Shown: piece after piece, positions 42,513-51,492 of the stretch
Layout of the letters: every line of letters begins with the position of its first letter
Position numbering within the stretch: the stretch's first letter is position 1
DNA from: Halopseudomonas yangmingensis
GTDB lineage: Bacteria > Pseudomonadota > Gammaproteobacteria > Pseudomonadales > Pseudomonadaceae
Length of the DNA: 64,000 bases
Direction of reading: 5' to 3'
Assembly (NCBI RefSeq): GCF_900114825.1
Contig: NZ_FOUI01000004.1
Coordinates: 124,001-188,000 of the forward strand
Notes under the pieces: model-generated
What the model saw: the letters and a program-made list of their open reading frames with translations, nothing else
The model's database searches: none
What the model was told of the DNA's origin: nothing
Translations under genes and position numbers: made by a program

Positions 42513-43749
42513 GCTGCCGGCGACTGTCGCGCCCTTTGATGCCGAGCGGGTGCGTGCGGATTTTCCGATTCTGCAGCAGCAGGTCAACGGCCAGCCGCTG
42601 GTGTATCTGGACAACGCCGCTACCACGCAGAAGCCGGAGGCGGTGATTCAGGCGATCTGTGACTACTACCGTCAGGACAACAGCAATGTGCACCGGGGTG
42701 CGCATACGCTGGCCGACCGCGCGACCCAGGCCTTCGAGGCGGCGCGAATCAAGCTGCAGGGCTTTCTCAACGCGGCGGAAAGTCGCGAGCTGATCTGGAC
42801 CCGCGGCACCACCGAGGCCATCAACCTGGTGGCCGCCAGCTGGGGCCGCAGCCAGTTACAGGCCGGTGACCGCATTCTGGTATCGGCGATGGAGCACCAC
42901 TCCAACATAGTGCCCTGGCAAATGGTCGCCGCCGAACGCGGCGCCAGCGTCGAGCCGATTCCGGTGGATGCCAGCGGCACCCTGGATCTGTCGGCCTTGC
43001 AGGCCATGCTGGAAGCAGGGCGAGTGCGCATGGTGGCCTGCGGACATGTGTCGAATGCGCTGGGCAGCATCAATCCGGTCGAGCAGATCATTGCCCTGGC
43101 GCATGCCGCCGGCGCCTTCTGCCTGATCGACGGAGCCCAGGCGGTCGGCCATTTCCCGGTGGATGTGCAGGCGCTGGATTGCGATTTCTATGCGTTTTCC
43201 GCGCACAAGCTGTTTGGTCCCACCGGGGTGGGTGTGCTGTATGGCAAGGCTGCATTGCTCGAGGCGATGCCACCGTACCAGGGTGGCGGCGAAATGATTG
43301 AGACCGTCAGTTTTGCCGGTACCCGCTACAACCAGTTGCCCTACAAGTTCGAGGCCGGCACGCCGGATATTGCCGGCGTTATTGGCTTTGGTGCGGCCAT
43401 CGACTACCTGAACGGCCTTGACCGCGCCGGCGCGGCGGCCCACGAACAGGCACTGCTGGCCTATGCCGAGGAGCGTGCACGGCAGGTGCCGGGGCTGCGG
43501 CTGGTCGGCACGGCGGCGCACAAGACCAGTGTCATGAGCTTTTTGCTGGAGGGCGCACACCCGGCGGATGTCGGCATGCTGCTGGACCAGCAGGGGGTGG
43601 CGGTGCGTACCGGCAACCACTGCGCCCAGCCGATCATGGACCAGTACGGGATACCCGGTACGGTGCGTGCCAGTTTCAGCTTCTACAATACGCGAGACGA
43701 TGTTGACCGCCTGTTTGCGGCGCTCGACAAGGTTCGCCAGTTTCTCTAG
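42505..43749 (+). CDS. sufS: Cysteine desulfurase SufS
   Basis: 414 residues, PLP enzyme. PLP Lys235 is in FSAHKLFGPTG; the catalytic Cys373 is in RTGNHCAQP, the class II desulfurase motif. It takes sulfur from cysteine and passes it to SufE. YLDNAATTQKP, HRGAHTLADRAT and HHSNIVPWQ complete the signature. ATG at 42505 overlaps the last codons of sufD. Confidence 0.97.
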   Translation: MSELPATVAPFDAERVRADFPILQQQVNGQPLVYLDNAATTQKPEAVIQAICDYYRQDNSNVHRGAHTLADRATQAFEAARIKLQGFLNAAESRELIWTRGTTEAINLVAASWGRSQLQAGDRILVSAMEHHSNIVPWQMVAAERGASVEPIPVDASGTLDLSALQAMLEAGRVRMVACGHVSNALGSINPVEQIIALAHAAGAFCLIDGAQAVGHFPVDVQALDCDFYAFSAHKLFGPTGVGVLYGKAALLEAMPPYQGGGEMIETVSFAGTRYNQLPYKFEAGTPDIAGVIGFGAAIDYLNGLDRAGAAAHEQALLAYAEERARQVPGLRLVGTAAHKTSVMSFLLEGAHPADVGMLLDQQGVAVRTGNHCAQPIMDQYGIPGTVRASFSFYNTRDDVDRLFAALDKVRQFL

Positions 43750-43758
43750 GAGATCATC

Positions 43759-44115
43759 ATGTCCGTCGAAGCCTTCGATCCGGCCAGTCAGGTGGTCAGT
43801 GTGACCCCGGCGGCCCTTGAGCACTTCCGTCGCCAGCTGGCTGGGCAGGCCGGCAAGCGTGTGCGCCTGAGCGTGAAGAAAAGTGGTTGCACCGGTTTTA
43901 TGTATGACATCGAACTGGTCGAGCAGGGCAAGGCCGATGATCTGCATTACCCGCTCGACGAACAGGTGGAGCTGCTGGTCGACCGCGACAGCCTGTCGGT
44001 GATATCCGGGACCGAGATTGACCTGGTCAAGGAAGGCATCAACCGACAGATCCGCTTTATCAATCCCAACGTCAAAGACCAGTGCGGTTGCGGCGAAAGC
44101 TTCAGTGTGAATTGA
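43759..44115 (+). CDS. sufA: A-type Fe-S carrier (SufA/IscA-like)
   Basis: 118 residues, HesB/IscA fold. The three conserved cysteines are in KKSGCTGFMY and QCGCGESF. The N-terminus has a short extension before VSVTPAALEHF. It should accept clusters from SufBC2D and deliver them to targets. It follows sufS by 9 bp with an AGGAG site. Confidence 0.93.
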   Translation: MSVEAFDPASQVVSVTPAALEHFRRQLAGQAGKRVRLSVKKSGCTGFMYDIELVEQGKADDLHYPLDEQVELLVDRDSLSVISGTEIDLVKEGINRQIRFINPNVKDQCGCGESFSVN

Positions 44116-44649
44116 ATGGAAAGACGCATGGTGGTAGCGCAGGCCGATTGTCCTGCGCGCAGGGTTCCGGATGGCACGCCGCTGACCATCCCTAAGGATA
44201 CCTTTGTGACAATTACCCAGGCCCTGGGTGGCAACTACACGGTGACCTACCACGGCCAGATGGTCCGCGTGGACGGCACCGATGCCGACAAGTTGGGGCT
44301 GGAGCGCGAGATTCTCGAGTTCCCTGCGCCGACCGATTCGCTGATCCATGAGGATCAGGTGTGGACCGCGCTGAAAAGCGTGTTCGACCCGGAGATTCCG
44401 GTAGATCTGGTGAATCTCGGGCTGATCTATTCGGTGGACATCGACCAGGCAGCCGGCCGGGTGGATATCCGCATGACCCTGACCGCGCCGGGCTGCGGCA
44501 TGGGCCCGGTGCTGGTGGGGGATGTCGAGTACCGGGTGCGACTGGTGCCGAATGTGCGCGAGGTGAAGGTCGAACTGGTGTTCGATCCGCCGTGGAGTCG
44601 CGAGATGATGAGTGAAGAGGCGCAACTGGAAACCGGGATGTTTTTCTGA
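44116..44649 (+). CDS. sufT: Fe-S assembly protein SufT (MIP18/DUF59 family)
   Basis: 177 residues. The C-terminal DUF59 domain (about 75-170) reads VWTALKSVFDPEIPVDLVNLGLIYSV, then MTLTAPGCGMGPVLVGDVEYRVRL and VELVFDPPWSREMMSEEAQLETG. The N-terminal part carries GTPLTIPKDTFVTITQALGGNYTV. It is a maturation factor for certain Fe-S proteins in Gram-positive and some Gram-negative suf operons. It starts right after the sufA stop and overlaps sufE by one base. Confidence 0.93.
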   Translation: MERRMVVAQADCPARRVPDGTPLTIPKDTFVTITQALGGNYTVTYHGQMVRVDGTDADKLGLEREILEFPAPTDSLIHEDQVWTALKSVFDPEIPVDLVNLGLIYSVDIDQAAGRVDIRMTLTAPGCGMGPVLVGDVEYRVRLVPNVREVKVELVFDPPWSREMMSEEAQLETGMFF

Positions 44650-45068
44650 TGAGTGAATTCGGTACCGATATCAGCAGCGCTGACATTATCGACAACCTGT
44701 CGTTTTTCGACAGTTGGGAAGATCGCTACAAGTACATCATTGACCTGGGCCGCGAGCTGCCGCCGATGGATGACGCGCTGAAAACCGAACAGCACCTGGT
44801 GCGCGGCTGCCAGAGCCAGGTGTGGCTGGACAGTGAGCTGCGTGATGGCAAGCTGTATTTCCAGGCCGACAGCGATGCCTTTATCGTCAAGGGGCTGCTG
44901 GCCGTGGTGCTGGCCGCCTACAACGGCAAGACCCCGGCGCAGGTGCTGGCCTTTGATGTCGAGGACTACTTCGAACAGCTCAACCTGCTCAAGCACCTGA
45001 GCCCAACCCGAGGCAATGGCTTGCGCGCGATGGTCAAGCGCATTCAGGATCGTGCTGCTACGGTTTGA
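44649..45068 (+). CDS. sufE: Sulfur acceptor SufE
   Basis: 139 residues. The conserved FFDSWEDRYKYIIDLGRELPPM and the Cys54 in LVRGCQSQVWL take persulfide from SufS. The C-terminus LSPTRGNGLRAMVKRIQ is family-typical. Last gene of the suf operon, giving the order iscR-sufB-C-D-S-A-T-E with no iscU, hscA or fdx. Confidence 0.95.
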   Translation: MSEFGTDISSADIIDNLSFFDSWEDRYKYIIDLGRELPPMDDALKTEQHLVRGCQSQVWLDSELRDGKLYFQADSDAFIVKGLLAVVLAAYNGKTPAQVLAFDVEDYFEQLNLLKHLSPTRGNGLRAMVKRIQDRAATV

Positions 45069-45240
45069 CCAGTAAACACTTCAGCTTCTTTTCAGTTTTG
45101 TGATACAGGTCTTTGAATATAAAGGCCTGCTGCTATCATTCGCTAGGGTGAGGGTATATACTCGCGAGTAAAGTACGCCTGAGATACGTCTTTCTGGCGT
45201 CAACAAAAAGACTTTGCCGGCCTTATCCATGCGAGGGTCC

Positions 45241-46260
45241 ATGAGCGAGTTTTGGATTCGCCTGAAAAACGATTTTCAGTTGTCGATCATCATGATGGTC
45301 GCGCTGGTTTCCTTCGTCGGTATTACACCCTATGCCATTTTCCGCCTGATAGAAGGTAATTGGCTGGTTGGTGTCGTCGATAGTTTTTTGGTGCTCTGTA
45401 CGCTGGCTTGTGTGCGATATGCCTGGGTTAGTGGCGATACGATAAAACCTGGGCATTTTCTGGCATTGGTGTATTCCGCCGGCACAGTTCTGGTGGCTAT
45501 TAACCTAGGTGTAAATGGCCTTTTCTGGTTCTACAATCTGATCCTGTTCAACTTTTTCGTTGTCCCTCCGCGCCAGAGCCTGATCGCCACCATGAGCGCG
45601 TTGCTGGCGATCTGCGCCTATGGGTTGGTATATCCGGGCGAAGTATTTGAAAGCCACTACCAGATGGGTTCCTTTGCCGTAACCAGTTCGCTGGCCAGTC
45701 TGTTTGCTTTTGTGTTTGCCTACCGTGGCCGTCGTCAGCGCGAGCAACTGAATCTGCTGGCTACGCTGGACCCGCTGACGGGTGCCGGTAATCGTCGAAC
45801 CATGGAGCGAGAGCTGGCAATTGCGATGACCGAACAGAAGCGTTACGGGCATACCTATGGACTACTCTTGCTGGATCTGGATAACTTCAAGCAGATCAAT
45901 GATCAGTATGGGCATAAAGCGGGCGATACTGTGCTGAAGGAGTTTGTTGCGATACTGGATCGGGTCAGCCGTACTTCAGACCGGTTGTTCAGGCTTGGAG
46001 GGGAGGAGTTTGTACTGCTGTTGCCCAAGGTAGATCAGGCGGGGCTGGAACGGGCCGCCGAACATATTCGCCAGTCGGTAGAGCAACAGTTGCGTAGTCC
46101 GGGTGGTCGGGTCACCGTTTCTATCGGTGGTTGCCTGCTTCATCGCGGTATAACTGATTGGCCAAGCTGGCTGCATGAGGCGGACGAGTGCCTGTATGCA
46201 GCCAAGCGTGGCGGTCGCAACCGCCACGTGCTTAGCCCTTTGCCGGTTGATCAGGGGTAA
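45241..46260 (+). CDS. Membrane-anchored diguanylate cyclase
   Basis: 339 residues. Six hydrophobic segments occupy residues 15-170, then a linker and a GGDEF domain (about 175-335). The active motif is RLGGEEF and an inhibitory RxxD (RTSD) lies five residues before it, so both catalysis and product feedback are likely. The LDPLTGAGNRRTMERELA and DLDNFKQINDQYGHKAGD blocks are normal. ATG at 45241 with GAGGG upstream is preferred to 45214. It overlaps the tail of the DUF411 gene by 10 bp. Confidence 0.92.
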   Translation: MSEFWIRLKNDFQLSIIMMVALVSFVGITPYAIFRLIEGNWLVGVVDSFLVLCTLACVRYAWVSGDTIKPGHFLALVYSAGTVLVAINLGVNGLFWFYNLILFNFFVVPPRQSLIATMSALLAICAYGLVYPGEVFESHYQMGSFAVTSSLASLFAFVFAYRGRRQREQLNLLATLDPLTGAGNRRTMERELAIAMTEQKRYGHTYGLLLLDLDNFKQINDQYGHKAGDTVLKEFVAILDRVSRTSDRLFRLGGEEFVLLLPKVDQAGLERAAEHIRQSVEQQLRSPGGRVTVSIGGCLLHRGITDWPSWLHEADECLYAAKRGGRNRHVLSPLPVDQG

Positions 46261-46679
46261 CTGGCAAACACTTTTGCGCGCTTTTTCCTGTCCAGTGCGA
46301 TGACATCATAGGCATCCACGCGGTTGCCTATTTCCATCCCCGGCGAGCCTACCGGCATACCCGGTACGGCAATCCCCAGAAGGTTGTCTTGCTCCAGCAT
46401 GCGCTGGATGTCGGTGGCTGGTACATGACCCTCGACAAACTGCCCGTTGATCACGCCGGTGTGGCAGGACGCCAGCTCACCCGGTACACCCAGCTCTTGC
46501 TTGACGCTGCGCATGTCGTCGCGAATGTGATCGGCAACGCTGAAGCCGTTGTCCTTAAGATGGTCGATCCAGGCAGTGCAGCAGCCGCAGTAGGGGTCGC
46601 GGTATACGTCGATGTGTAGCGGGTCGGCCGCCTGGGTCAGACCAGATACCAGCAGCAGGGGAAGCAGCAGTTTTTTCAT
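46251..46679 (-). CDS. DUF411 metal-binding periplasmic protein
   Basis: 142 residues with a signal peptide (MKKLLLPLLLVSGLTQA). The mature part has YRDPYCGCCTAWIDHLKDNGF with a CxxC-like CGCC motif, SCHTGVINGQFVEGHVPA and GIAVPGMPVGSPGME, the DUF411 signature. Family members occur in copper and other metal-handling loci; no other such gene is near. GAGGAT lies upstream of the ATG. Confidence 0.88.
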   Translation of the reverse strand: MKKLLLPLLLVSGLTQAADPLHIDVYRDPYCGCCTAWIDHLKDNGFSVADHIRDDMRSVKQELGVPGELASCHTGVINGQFVEGHVPATDIQRMLEQDNLLGIAVPGMPVGSPGMEIGNRVDAYDVIALDRKKRAKVFASYP

Positions 46680-46771
46680 GGGATTATCCTCAATTGAGCG
46701 GCCGTAATCAGTCATCCGAACGCGCTGTATTGGTTAAAGCCTACGCAGTTGGATGGCAGGTCGCAACCGAC

Positions 46772-47974
46772 TCATTGTCGCAGCAATTGTCGTTGCCGCA
46801 ACCGCTGCAAGCCCAGCCACAGCAGACCCACCAGCAAGCCCCAGCAGGGTGCGGCAAGACCGCCTGCGGATACGCCCGAGGCGGTGACCATAAAGGTCAG
46901 TAGCGCTGCATGGCGTTGCTCACTGTTGTGCATCGCCTGCGACAGCCCACTGCCGATGGTGCCCAACAGTGCCAGTCCGGCGAGGGTGCTGATCAGACTG
47001 CCTGGCAGATGCAGCAGCAAGCTACCCAGGCTGCCGGCAAACAGCGCAATCGCCAGGCAGGCCACTCCAGCCCATACGCAGGCCATATAACGCCGACGAG
47101 GGTCGGCATGTGTCTGCTCGCCGGTACACAGGGCCGCAGTAATGGCGGCCAGGGTCATACCGTGATTGCCAAAGGGCGCCAGCAGCAGGGACATCAGACC
47201 ACTGCCCAGTAATACGCCGCGAACTGGTGGACGGTATCCGTCGGTTTGCAGAACCGCCAGCCCCGGCAGGTTCTGTGCGGTCATCGCCAGTAAATAAAGA
47301 GGCAGAGCCAGACTGAACAGGGCCTGCACACTGAACTGCGGGGTTTGCCAGACCGGCTGCGCCAACTGCCAGTTGATACTGCCCAGTTCCAGGCGGCCCT
47401 GCTGACCGGCTATCAGCAAACCGGTCAGCAGGGCCAGCGGAATGGCCAAGCGCGGTGTCCAGTGGCTGCATAACAACCAGACAGCCAGCATTGGCAGAAC
47501 CAGCCAGCTGTCTGCGGCACCAGCCAGGAAAACCTGTGTGCCCAACTGGAACAGGATGCCGGCGAGCAGCGCGGCTGCCAGTGTAGACGGTAATCGTCTG
47601 GCCAATCGGGTGAGTGGCGTGAACAACGCGCTCAGAATCACCAGCAGACCACTGACCAGATAAGCGCCGACGGCTTCGGCAAAGGCGATGCCCGGCAGGT
47701 TGACGGCCAGCAGCGCAGCGCCGGGCGTTGACCAGACCAGCAGCAGTGGCAGGCGATAATGCAGTGACATCAGAAGTGATCCAAGCCCCATGCCGACAGA
47801 TACGGCCCACACCCAAGAGGTTGTCTGGGCTGCATTCAGTCCTGCGGCCTGTGCCGCTTGGATGATCAGAATCAGTGATCCGGCATAGCCGGTAAAGACC
47901 GCCAGCAGTCCGGCGCTAAGGGCGCTCAGGCTATGGTCGTGGCGAAGGGAGACGGTCTGGGGCGGGGTATACAT
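46772..47974 (-). CDS. BenE family transporter (benzoate/H+ symporter-like)
   Basis: 400 residues with 11-12 membrane helices and the BenE family text: AGLLAVFTGYAGSLILIIQAAQAAG, STPGAALLA and GNHGMTLAAITAALCTGEQTH. The family includes Acinetobacter BenE, but many members have unknown aromatic or other substrates, and no catabolic genes are nearby here. No strong ribosome site is visible before the ATG at 47974. It is 93 bp downstream of the DUF411 gene's 5' end with no shared operon obvious. Confidence 0.85.
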   Translation of the reverse strand: MYTPPQTVSLRHDHSLSALSAGLLAVFTGYAGSLILIIQAAQAAGLNAAQTTSWVWAVSVGMGLGSLLMSLHYRLPLLLVWSTPGAALLAVNLPGIAFAEAVGAYLVSGLLVILSALFTPLTRLARRLPSTLAAALLAGILFQLGTQVFLAGAADSWLVLPMLAVWLLCSHWTPRLAIPLALLTGLLIAGQQGRLELGSINWQLAQPVWQTPQFSVQALFSLALPLYLLAMTAQNLPGLAVLQTDGYRPPVRGVLLGSGLMSLLLAPFGNHGMTLAAITAALCTGEQTHADPRRRYMACVWAGVACLAIALFAGSLGSLLLHLPGSLISTLAGLALLGTIGSGLSQAMHNSEQRHAALLTFMVTASGVSAGGLAAPCWGLLVGLLWLGLQRLRQRQLLRQ

Positions 47975-48079
47975 GGTACAGGCCGGAGCAGTTGACGGTC
48001 TGCTAAAGACTACTGCTGCAGATTATTTCTGTCGCCGTACAGCTAGCCTGTTGCCGGGCGCAACAGTTTATGCAGAGGC

Positions 48080-48114
48080 GGCCTGCAACGCCCGCAAGCG
48101 GGGCGTTGCAGGCC
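48080..48114 (-). terminator. Strong hairpin downstream of the TonB receptor gene
   Basis: A perfect 14-bp GC-rich stem (48080-48093 with 48101-48114, 7-base loop) lies 11 bases after the receptor stop on the minus strand. There is no T-run, but the stem is very stable and lies between two minus-strand genes. Confidence 0.6.
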
Positions 48115-48124
48115 GTAGCAGGGC

Positions 48125-50368
48125 TTAGAACTCGTAAGTCGCCGACAGCCACAGGCGACGCCCTTCCTCCAGGGTGCCATCGGTGGATTGGCCGGTCTGG
48201 ATGTAGTTCGATACCCAGGCTGTTGTGCCTGTGTTGGTGGTGTAGAAGGTGCCTTTGGTGAAGTCCTTGTCTAACAGGTTGTAGAGTGCGGCGTTGAAAT
48301 TGAGCTGCTCGGTGGCGCGGAATGAGCCGCCCAGGTGAAAGACCTCGTAGGCCTTGAGATCGCCGGCCTGGTCATACAGGGCCTGGTTGGCGGCCGACAG
48401 GTTTTCGTAGCGATCGGTAAAGCGCTCGCGCTTGCTGCGGTATTCGCCCTTGAGCCAGAGTGATGCACGGCTGTTCAGGTCCCAGTTCAGGCGTGCCGCG
48501 AGCAGGTGCTTTGGTGTGTTGGTCAGCGCCGCGCCACGGTTGATGCCGCTCTTTTGTTCACTCTCGGTCAGGGTGTAGTTGGCACTCAGGCTCCAGGCCG
48601 GCGCAAACTGCCATTTGCCCGCAATTTCCACACCCTGGGTCTCGGCCTTGCCGATGTTGGTGCTTTGTGCGTATTCAGCCTGGGTAAAACCTGGCCCAAA
48701 GCTGATGCAGCCCGGCAGGTTTGCCGGTACTGACGGGTCTGCCGAGAAGCAGTTTGGCAACGGCGTGCCATCGTCTATCTTGTCCTTGAAGCGATTTTGG
48801 AACAGCGTGAGGTTGGCATTGAAGCTGTCCAGGTTGTCGTAATAGATACCGATTTCGGTATTGGTGGTGATTTCCGGATCCAGGCTTGGGGTGCCTATGG
48901 TGAGCGTTGCGCCCTGGGCGGTGACACCACTGATGCCGTCATGCAACTGGTTCAGGGACGGCGTTTTATAGCCGCGGCTTACACCGCCCTTGAGGGTCCA
49001 GTTATCGGTGGTATTCCATACCAGGTAGGCGCGCGGACTGATATGACCGCCGAACGCGTCGTGGTTCTCGTAGCGCCCGCCCAGAGTCAGGGCCAGATCA
49101 TCGCGCAGGCGCCATTCATCTTCGGCAAACACTGACCAGGAGGTTTGCTGGAAGCGTTCGTCGGCAATCCCGTCCTTCACTTCAGCGTCCCACCACTGCA
49201 CGCCAATAGTGGTGACATGCCGGTCGATCAGCGCAGTGGTCAGTTTGCTGTCGAGGATCAGGTCGGTTGACTTGAGTTCACGATCAGCGCCGATAATGAT
49301 GCCGGGAAAGCCTGCGTAGGACTGGCCGATCGGTGTGCCGGGAATGGTCCGGCCGAGGGTTTCGGTAACGTTGCGCGTCAGGCTGCTGCTCAGCTGACCG
49401 AAGGCCAGTCTGGCGTTGTGACCGGCCACCAGCTGGTTACGACTGAAGCGCAGTTGGTCCTTGTAGCCGTTGGCACGCAGCGGCGCGCTGCCGGTACATC
49501 CGGTACTGGCGTTGCCGCCGCTTCTGCCGTCAAGGTTGCCTAGCTGGCATTCATCGTTGTTATAGGTCTGCAGGCCACGCTCGACATCCAGGTAGAAATC
49601 CTGAGCATCAGTTGGCGTAAGGCTCAGACGTGCGCCGGCGACGAAGTTGTCGCCTTCTACTGGTGCTGCACCACGGCGGCTAACAGTACTGCCGTTACTG
49701 AATTCAAGATCAGAAGCCTGCCGGTCGTAGTAGCTGCCACGCAAGGCAAGTCCCAGCAGGTTGTCAACCAGCGGGCCGCTGGCATACAAGGTTGTGCGGG
49801 TGCTTTCGCCGTAGTCGCTGTTTTCCTGAAAAACGTGGTCAATTGTGGCGCTGGCGCCCCATTCGGCGGCAACTTTTTTGGTGATGATATTAATTACACC
49901 GCCCATGGCATCCGAGCCATACAAGGTGGACATCGGCCCACGGATGACCTCGATGCGCTCAATTGCCGACATAGGTGGCATAAAGCTGGTGGCTGTTTCA
50001 CCAAAGCCGTTGGGTGTGACATTTCCGGCGCTGTTCTGTCGGCGGCCGTCGACCAGGATCAGCGTATATTCACTGGGCAGGCCTCGCAGGCTGATGTTCA
50101 AACCGCCTGTCTTCCCGGTACCCTGGCGTATATCTACACCTTCAATCCCATCCAGCGCCTGGGCCAGGTTGCTGTAGCGGTTCTGACGCAGTTGTTCTGC
50201 GCTGATCACACTGATACTGGCCGGCGCGTCAGTGATTTTCTGTTCGAACCCGGCGGCGCTTACCACGGTATCGGCCAGTCGCACAGGCGTGCCATTGTTG
50301 GCCATGGCGATGCTGCTAGCGAGCAGGCCGATGCTGCCGGCTAACAATGCTGTGGTGTTCTTGCTCAT
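48125..50368 (-). CDS. TonB-dependent outer membrane receptor (catecholate-siderophore-like)
   Basis: 747 residues. A signal peptide (to about Ala25) is followed by a TonB box-like VRLADTVVSAAG. The plug domain (about 40-150) contains ASISVISAEQL, IEGVDIRQG and LPSEYTLILVDGRRQ, in the CirA/FepA style. The C-terminal barrel ends with aromatic Phe (LSATYEF). ATG at 50368 has AGGAG; the frame is open 165 bases further upstream but through the control region. Likely ligand is a ferric siderophore or heme-type compound; not determinable. Divergent from a LysR gene. Confidence 0.93.
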   Translation of the reverse strand: MSKNTTALLAGSIGLLASSIAMANNGTPVRLADTVVSAAGFEQKITDAPASISVISAEQLRQNRYSNLAQALDGIEGVDIRQGTGKTGGLNISLRGLPSEYTLILVDGRRQNSAGNVTPNGFGETATSFMPPMSAIERIEVIRGPMSTLYGSDAMGGVINIITKKVAAEWGASATIDHVFQENSDYGESTRTTLYASGPLVDNLLGLALRGSYYDRQASDLEFSNGSTVSRRGAAPVEGDNFVAGARLSLTPTDAQDFYLDVERGLQTYNNDECQLGNLDGRSGGNASTGCTGSAPLRANGYKDQLRFSRNQLVAGHNARLAFGQLSSSLTRNVTETLGRTIPGTPIGQSYAGFPGIIIGADRELKSTDLILDSKLTTALIDRHVTTIGVQWWDAEVKDGIADERFQQTSWSVFAEDEWRLRDDLALTLGGRYENHDAFGGHISPRAYLVWNTTDNWTLKGGVSRGYKTPSLNQLHDGISGVTAQGATLTIGTPSLDPEITTNTEIGIYYDNLDSFNANLTLFQNRFKDKIDDGTPLPNCFSADPSVPANLPGCISFGPGFTQAEYAQSTNIGKAETQGVEIAGKWQFAPAWSLSANYTLTESEQKSGINRGAALTNTPKHLLAARLNWDLNSRASLWLKGEYRSKRERFTDRYENLSAANQALYDQAGDLKAYEVFHLGGSFRATEQLNFNAALYNLLDKDFTKGTFYTTNTGTTAWVSNYIQTGQSTDGTLEEGRRLWLSATYEF

Positions 50369-50399
50369 GAGGGCTCCTGTAATTCGGTTTGGCAGATTT

Positions 50400-50435
50400 A
50401 ATGAGTAGAATTTTCGGATGAGAAATCTACTCATT
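50400..50435. repeat. 10-bp inverted repeat in the TonB receptor leader
   Basis: AATGAGTAGA (50400-50409) and TCTACTCATT (50426-50435) are perfectly complementary with 16 bases between. It lies 31-67 bases before the receptor ATG, so it is a candidate operator or leader hairpin. Confidence 0.7.
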
Positions 50436-50501
50436 TGCATGTCTTGCTGCCAGCTATCCCTCGGGAACACCGTGTTCAAGTAAATGGAACGGTATTTCAT
50501 T

Positions 50502-50516
50502 TGGTACTGGTTATCA
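50502..50516. promoter_or_regulatory. Fur-box-like 7-1-7 site
   Basis: Two 7-base halves around one base match the TGATAAT/ATTATCA Fur pattern at 11 of 14 positions by my count. It lies between the divergent receptor and LysR genes, where iron-dependent repression of a TonB receptor is expected. Weak on sequence alone. Confidence 0.35.
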
Positions 50517-50580
50517 TTTGCAATAGAATGCAACGCAATTGAATGATCTCTTTAAGAGACAAAAACCGGGGCTGTTTTCT

Positions 50581-51492
50581 GTGTTTGATCTGAATGATCT
50601 GGAAGTCTTTGTGGCTGTTGTGGAAGAGGGTGGCTTGACACCTGTCGCAGCGCGACTGGGTGTGCCCAAATCAACTTTAAGTCGGCGTATTTCGCAGCTT
50701 GAAGAAAGACTGGGGCAGCCGCTGCTGCTTCGACAGTCAAACCGGATGCTGGCGACAGAGGCCGGTTGCCTGTTCCATCGCTACAGTCGTCAGATGCTCG
50801 ATCTTGCCGACCAGAGCCGGATTGCGCTGGATGAATTGCGTGGCAGCGTAAGTGGTGATGTGCAGTTGAATATCCATAATGCATTCGAGCGGGGTTGGTT
50901 GCCTGCTCTGCTCGAGCAGTTTGTGCGTGAGCATCCCCGGCTGCGCTTGCAGGTGGTGCCCAGTGCAGCACCTCCGGCTGCGCTGCAATCCGGTCAGGCA
51001 GATTTATGGTTGTGGTTGGGTGATTGCAGTGATCAGGCCATGCGTTGCGAACGGCTGGGTGAGTGGTCGGTAGGCTTATATGCCAGCCCGGCCTATCTGC
51101 AAACGCATGGCAAACCGCGCCAGCCGTCCGATCTGCGTGCACATGCCTGGTTTGATATGTTGCGATGCGGTGGCGAGAGCCTGACCTTGCAGCATGTACA
51201 GCAGTCTGATCTGTTAGCCAGCACGCCGCGCCCGACGATATGTACTTCCAGCCTTGGCTTGCAGTTTGATGTCATACGCCGCGGCCAAGGGGTGGGCGTT
51301 TTGCCGGACTGGTATGCTCAGCGCGCCGAAGCGGCACATCCCGGAAGTCTGGTGCGCTGCCTGGAGGCATGGCAGGCGCCAGCGATGCCTGTAAACCTGC
51401 TGTATAACCATGGTCGCTTGCCACGTAAACTCCTGGCATTACTGGAGTGTCTGCGCAGCAATAGACCTGTGGAATGGGCGGTGGTTATTTGA
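50581..51492 (+). CDS. LysR-family transcriptional regulator
   Basis: 303 residues. The N-terminal winged helix [47 protein letters not shown] is classic, followed by an effector domain (about 95-300). The GTG at 50581 gives the usual LysR start; a TTG at 50539 would add 14 residues without family similarity and has no ribosome site. The protein likely regulates the divergent TonB receptor gene. The effector is unknown. Its 3' end overlaps ppsR tail to tail by 8 bp. Confidence 0.9.
   Translation: MFDLNDLEVFVAVVEEGGLTPVAARLGVPKSTLSRRISQLEERLGQPLLLRQSNRMLATEAGCLFHRYSRQMLDLADQSRIALDELRGSVSGDVQLNIHNAFERGWLPALLEQFVREHPRLRLQVVPSAAPPAALQSGQADLWLWLGDCSDQAMRCERLGEWSVGLYASPAYLQTHGKPRQPSDLRAHAWFDMLRCGGESLTLQHVQQSDLLASTPRPTICTSSLGLQFDVIRRGQGVGVLPDWYAQRAEAAHPGSLVRCLEAWQAPAMPVNLLYNHGRLPRKLLALLECLRSNRPVEWAVVI

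Noticed and set aside
48125..50533. An extended TonB receptor start at 50533
   Set aside because: The extra 55 residues precede the signal peptide and cross the control region; AGGAG is at 50368.
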